Part shown: positions 5,307 to 7,664 of the stretch, in pieces | Layout of the letters: every line of letters begins with the position of its first letter | Numbering within the stretch: position 1 is the stretch's first letter | Assembly: GCA_937895775.1 (NCBI GenBank) | Contig: CALBLD010000117.1 | Location: 1 to 7,664, forward strand | DNA from: an uncultured Clostridia bacterium | Lineage (GTDB): Bacteria > Bacillota > Clostridia > Oscillospirales > CAG-272 | DNA: 7,664 nt | Reading direction: 5' to 3' | Translations under genes and position numbers: made by a program | The notes under the pieces: model-generated | Database searches by the model: none | Seen by the model: only the letters and a program-made list of their open reading frames with translations | What the model was told of the DNA's origin: nothing

Positions 5307-6140
5307 TCAATATTCGTCGGGAAGCTCTTCAAGCTCGTCAAGTCTGAAAACAGGACCGTCCTTGCAGACATACTTTGCGCCGACATTGCATCTGCCGCAC
5401 TTGCCTATTCCGCACTTCATGCGAAGCTCAAGCGTGGTATAGACCTGCGTTTTGTCGAAGCCGAGCTCCATAAGTCCGGCAAGCGTGAACTTTATCATTA
5501 TCGGGGGTCCGCAGAGTATTGCGGTCTTGTCGGGCGAAAAAGCAAGCTCTTTTACATAGTTCGGAACAAATCCGACATGACCCGTCCATTCGGGCTGTTC
5601 GCGGTCGATCGTGAGATGCACATCGACTCCTGCATCCGCCGCCCATTCGTCAATGATCTCCCTGTAATCGACAAGATCCTGCATCGAGCGCGAGCCGTAC
5701 ACGATGTCTATCTTTCCGTAGCGGTCGCGGTAGTGACGGCAGTAATTTATGACCGAGCGCAACGGTGCAAGTCCGATACCGCCGGCTATGAACAGCATAT
5801 CCTTGCCCGCAAACTCGGTGTCCACCGGGAAGGGTCTGCCGTAGGGTCCGCGTATGGTTATCTCCTGTCCGACTTCCATCGAATGAAGCCAGTCGGTGAC
5901 GCATCCGCACTTTTTTATCGAAAACTCCATGTATTCGGTGTTTGTGGGAGAGGAGGTTATCGAAAACATCGCCTCGCCGATCCCGGGGATCGAAAGCATC
6001 GCGCACTGACCGGGCATATGCTCAAACGCCTTTTTGCCATCGGGGGTCACCACTCTGAAAGTCTTCACGTCGGGAGTATCGATTCTTATGTCGGTCACAA
6101 CGCCGACAACCGGTATCAATGGGTCGTTTCTGAATGACAT
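5307..6140 (-). CDS. FAD/NAD(P)-binding oxidoreductase subunit with C-terminal [2Fe-2S] site (AsrB/HydG/FlxA/PyrK type)
   Basis: A 277-residue ferredoxin-NADP reductase superfamily protein. The N-terminal beta-barrel holds the FAD motif FSITSSP (59-65), where the usual Arg-x-Tyr-Ser is altered to Met-Phe-Ser, as is common in the sulfhydrogenase gamma/AsrB branch. The nucleotide-binding half starts with FIAGGIGLAPLRS (117-129) and includes CGPP (210-213), the signature that positions nicotinamide. The C-terminus carries C243-x4-C248-x2-C251-x7-C259, the [2Fe-2S] pattern of dihydroorotate dehydrogenase electron-transfer subunits (PyrK). The protein therefore can carry electrons between NAD(P)H, FAD and a [2Fe-2S] cluster, and is the predicted pyridine-nucleotide entry point of this complex. 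No membrane segments. NADH versus NADPH preference cannot be read with confidence. Neighbouring genes follow by 1 and 21 bases. PyrK itself is unlikely because no pyrimidine genes are adjacent and the partner genes are of FrhB/AsrA and fumarate reductase type. Confidence 0.92.
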   Translation of the reverse strand: MSFRNDPLIPVVGVVTDIRIDTPDVKTFRVVTPDGKKAFEHMPGQCAMLSIPGIGEAMFSITSSPTNTEYMEFSIKKCGCVTDWLHSMEVGQEITIRGPYGRPFPVDTEFAGKDMLFIAGGIGLAPLRSVINYCRHYRDRYGKIDIVYGSRSMQDLVDYREIIDEWAADAGVDVHLTIDREQPEWTGHVGFVPNYVKELAFSPDKTAILCGPPIMIKFTLAGLMELGFDKTQVYTTLELRMKCGIGKCGRCNVGAKYVCKDGPVFRLDELEELPDEY

Positions 6141-6141
6141 A

Positions 6142-7158
6142 TTATTCTCCTCCCAGCTTTTTCATGACCTTGACTATGTTCATTCCGATCGGGCATTTCG
6201 TAAGACATCTGCCGCACCCGACGCAGGAGAACATACCGTCGTTGTTTGTCGGATAGTAGACCAGCTTATGCATAAAGCGCTGACGGAAGCGTTCAAGCTG
6301 TGTAAGTCTCGGCTGTCCCGCCGACATCTTCGTAAACTCCGAATACATGCAGGAATCCCAGCAGCGCAGTCTCTTCACGCAGTGTCCGGTATTGAAATCC
6401 TTTATGTCATAGCACTGACATGTCGGGCAGACATATGTGCAGCTTCCGCATCCGAGACAGCTCTCGGACAGCTCCGCCCATTCGGGTGCCGAAAAGAACT
6501 TTTCGGTCTTGCCCGCGCCGAAAGCGTCGGTTTTCAGCGACGCAAGCGGAAGCTTTCCGACTCTCTCCGAAATTTTTGCCTTTTCTTCAAGGATTTCACC
6601 CTCGTCAGCCGGTTCGGTGACCGCCGAAAGTGCCGCTTCAAGCGTCTTTCCTTTTTCGGTAACCGCCTTCATGTAAAGCGCACCGTTTGCAGTCCAGCAG
6701 GCAATATCGCCCTGCGGCTCGGACGGGTCTATCCCGAATGCGGTACAGAAGCAGGTCTCTCTCGGACGTCCGCACGCAAGCGACATGATCGTTGCGTGTT
6801 CTCTCCTGTTTTCGTAGAAAGTGTCGCGCGGCTCGGAAAGGAACACCCTGTCAAGCACGTCAAGACTTCTTACGTCACAGGCACGCACGCCGAAAACCAC
6901 GAAGTCCCCGCTTTCCCTTCTGAGATCGTTTATTTCTATCTTTTTGCCGTCAACCTTAAACTCCATAAGCTCTTCGGACTGCGGAAAAAACAGATCCTTC
7001 GGACTTCTTGAGCTGTTCGGAGCCTCCGACAGCTTCTTGTTTTCGTCCCATCTTTCGTAAGAGGTCGTTTTTCCGTTGTCAACCGGCAGATAAAGCGCAC
7101 GGCTTTCGTTTATCGCTCCGAAAAGTGCGGAAAGCCTGTCAAGTGATATTTTACGCAC
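6142..7158 (-). CDS. FrhB/AsrA/HydB-type 4Fe-4S dicluster electron-transfer subunit
   Basis: A 338-residue soluble protein of the group that contains anaerobic sulfite reductase subunit A, sulfhydrogenase beta subunit and FlxB. Residues about 85-140 carry family marks GVRACDV (90-96) and ETCFCTAFG (135-143). Two [4Fe-4S] motifs follow: C234-x2-C237-x2-C240-x3-C244-P and C312-x2-C315-x2-C318-x3-C322-P. Between them lie further cysteines (C247, C249, C260, C266, C270) and the WDSCMYSEFT segment (267-276) typical of the family. The start is GTG at 7158, supported by GAGG nine bases upstream; there is no better ATG. The next gene begins one base after its TAA, and its own 3' end supplies that gene's ribosome binding site, so the two products are probably made in fixed ratio and form the subcomplex usual for this pair. 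Its likely job is to pass electrons from the FAD/NAD(P) subunit to partner iron-sulfur proteins. Physiological partner is inferred, not shown. Confidence 0.9.
   Translation of the reverse strand: MRKISLDRLSALFGAINESRALYLPVDNGKTTSYERWDENKKLSEAPNSSRSPKDLFFPQSEELMEFKVDGKKIEINDLRRESGDFVVFGVRACDVRSLDVLDRVFLSEPRDTFYENRREHATIMSLACGRPRETCFCTAFGIDPSEPQGDIACWTANGALYMKAVTEKGKTLEAALSAVTEPADEGEILEEKAKISERVGKLPLASLKTDAFGAGKTEKFFSAPEWAELSESCLGCGSCTYVCPTCQCYDIKDFNTGHCVKRLRCWDSCMYSEFTKMSAGQPRLTQLERFRQRFMHKLVYYPTNNDGMFSCVGCGRCLTKCPIGMNIVKVMKKLGGE
6149..6153 (-). promoter_or_regulatory. Strong ribosome binding site GGAGG inside the preceding gene
   Basis: On the minus strand GGAGG lies eight bases before the ATG at 6140. 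It is built from the last Gly-Gly-Glu codons of the preceding gene, whose TAA is separated from the ATG by a single base. This fixes the start of the FAD/NAD(P) subunit and implies translational coupling between the two subunits. Confidence 0.8.
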
Positions 7159-7176
7159 AGTAATTACCTCGCTTTC

Positions 7177-7664
7177 TCACACATTCGTGTCGGCGACCGC
7201 CGGCTCGGGATCGTTTTCGTTGAAATTCACGATCGGAGCTCTCGATCCGACCTCGGCACCCGCCTGATAGTCGCCGTAAAAGCTATCGATATCTTTTATG
7301 AATTTACGGTTGAGCAGGTGGAGCGGTATGTGCTGGGGACAGACCCTCGAACATTCTCCGCAGTCGGTACAGCGTCCCGCCACATGGAAGGCGCGTATAA
7401 TATGGAACATTTTTTCTTCAAACGAATTTGCCGCGGCTTTGTTCTCGACGCCCGAATTCGGGTTGTCGAAAACGCACCTCTCGCAGGTACAAGCCGGGCA
7501 GACATCGCGGCAGGCATTACAGCGTATGCATCTCGAAAGCTCGCCCTGCCAGAAGGCAAAACGCTCGTCGGGAGTCAGTTTTTCGATCTTTTCGACCTCG
7601 TCGAAGCGGTGACTGTCAAGCATTTCTCCCTCGTCGCCGATCAGCTCGTCGTATGCGACATGCT
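7177..7664 (-). CDS. Two-[4Fe-4S] ferredoxin-type electron-transfer subunit (5'-truncated)
   Basis: The reading frame is open at the window edge, so the N-terminal part is missing; about 161 residues remain and it ends in TGA. Two complete [4Fe-4S] motifs are visible: C-x2-C-x2-C-x3-C-P (reading CIRCNACRDVCP) and a second reading CTDCGECSRVCP. Three extra cysteines follow the first motif (ACTCERC), so a further metal site or disulfide is possible. After the second cluster comes the stretch HLLNRKFIKDI, then an acidic low-complexity tail. I know this arrangement from soluble two-cluster proteins encoded beside HdrA-type and FrhB/HydB-type oxidoreductase subunits. No membrane segment is seen. 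The next gene starts 18 bases downstream, so they are very likely co-transcribed. Likely role: cytosolic electron relay inside the complex formed with the following genes. The exact family (FlxC-like or other) cannot be settled without the missing half. Confidence 0.85.
   Translation of the reverse strand, partial: HVAYDELIGDEGEMLDSHRFDEVEKIEKLTPDERFAFWQGELSRCIRCNACRDVCPACTCERCVFDNPNSGVENKAAANSFEEKMFHIIRAFHVAGRCTDCGECSRVCPQHIPLHLLNRKFIKDIDSFYGDYQAGAEVGSRAPIVNFNENDPEPAVADTNV

Noticed and set aside
5106..6137. Plus-strand open frame of 343 codons
   Set aside because: It overlaps the FAD/NAD(P) subunit and the start of the iron-sulfur subunit gene on the other strand, both of which have clear motifs. 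Long antisense frames are expected from this codon usage.
6034..7011. Plus-strand open frame of 325 codons
   Set aside because: It is antisense to the FrhB/AsrA-type gene, whose cluster motifs are complete. The translated product has no family resemblance.
1..7664. Mobile element, CRISPR array, tRNA or rRNA gene
   Set aside because: Coding density is nearly complete, and I saw no transposase, spaced repeat array, cloverleaf or rRNA-like sequence. The only repeats are two short tandem duplications in gaps.

Overview
The window reads as one tightly packed block of minus-strand genes from a strictly anaerobic member of the Clostridia. The evidence is a sensory [FeFe] hydrogenase, a clostridial-type Rex repressor, several multi-cluster ferredoxin-like subunits, strong AGGAG-type ribosome binding sites and intergenic gaps that are mostly shorter than 30 bases. 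Base composition looks close to half GC by eye. A gut or rumen Oscillospirales- or Christensenellales-like bacterium is a reasonable guess, but the sequence does not fix the genus. Nothing on the plus strand looks like a real gene; its long open frames are antisense shadows.

Transcription runs from high to low coordinates. 7664-5307 encodes a soluble electron-input module: the C-terminal half of a two-[4Fe-4S] protein (cut by the window edge), a 338-residue FrhB/AsrA/HydB-type two-[4Fe-4S] protein, and a 277-residue FAD/NAD(P)-binding reductase with a C-terminal [2Fe-2S] site. Such subunits accompany HdrA, FlxABCD, sulfhydrogenases and anaerobic sulfite reductases. 5285-3000 encodes a fumarate-reductase-like pair: a 224-residue iron-sulfur subunit with one [2Fe-2S] and two complete [4Fe-4S] sites, and a flavoprotein with the fumarate reductase catalytic residues but no covalent-FAD histidine. 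No membrane anchor is present. 2979-2647 is a small three-helix PQ-loop (SemiSWEET-like) membrane protein.

2619-1 is a sensing and regulation module: the NADH-responsive repressor Rex, a thioredoxin-like [2Fe-2S] ferredoxin, and a HydS-type [FeFe] hydrogenase with a PAS domain, cut by the window edge just short of its expected end. The region between rex and the ferredoxin gene is unusual: it has a consensus -10 box overlapping the rex stop codon, a perfect 11-bp tandem repeat, and a hairpin lying between a Shine-Dalgarno sequence and a distant ATG.

The best working model is a cytosolic NAD(P)H-linked fumarate reductase, possibly flavin-bifurcating if an HdrA-like gene lies upstream, co-encoded with sensors of NADH/NAD+ and probably H2. 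Such an arrangement would let the cell choose between fumarate reduction and H2 evolution as an electron sink. The gene identities rest on visible motifs; the complex, its electron donor and its regulation are inference.
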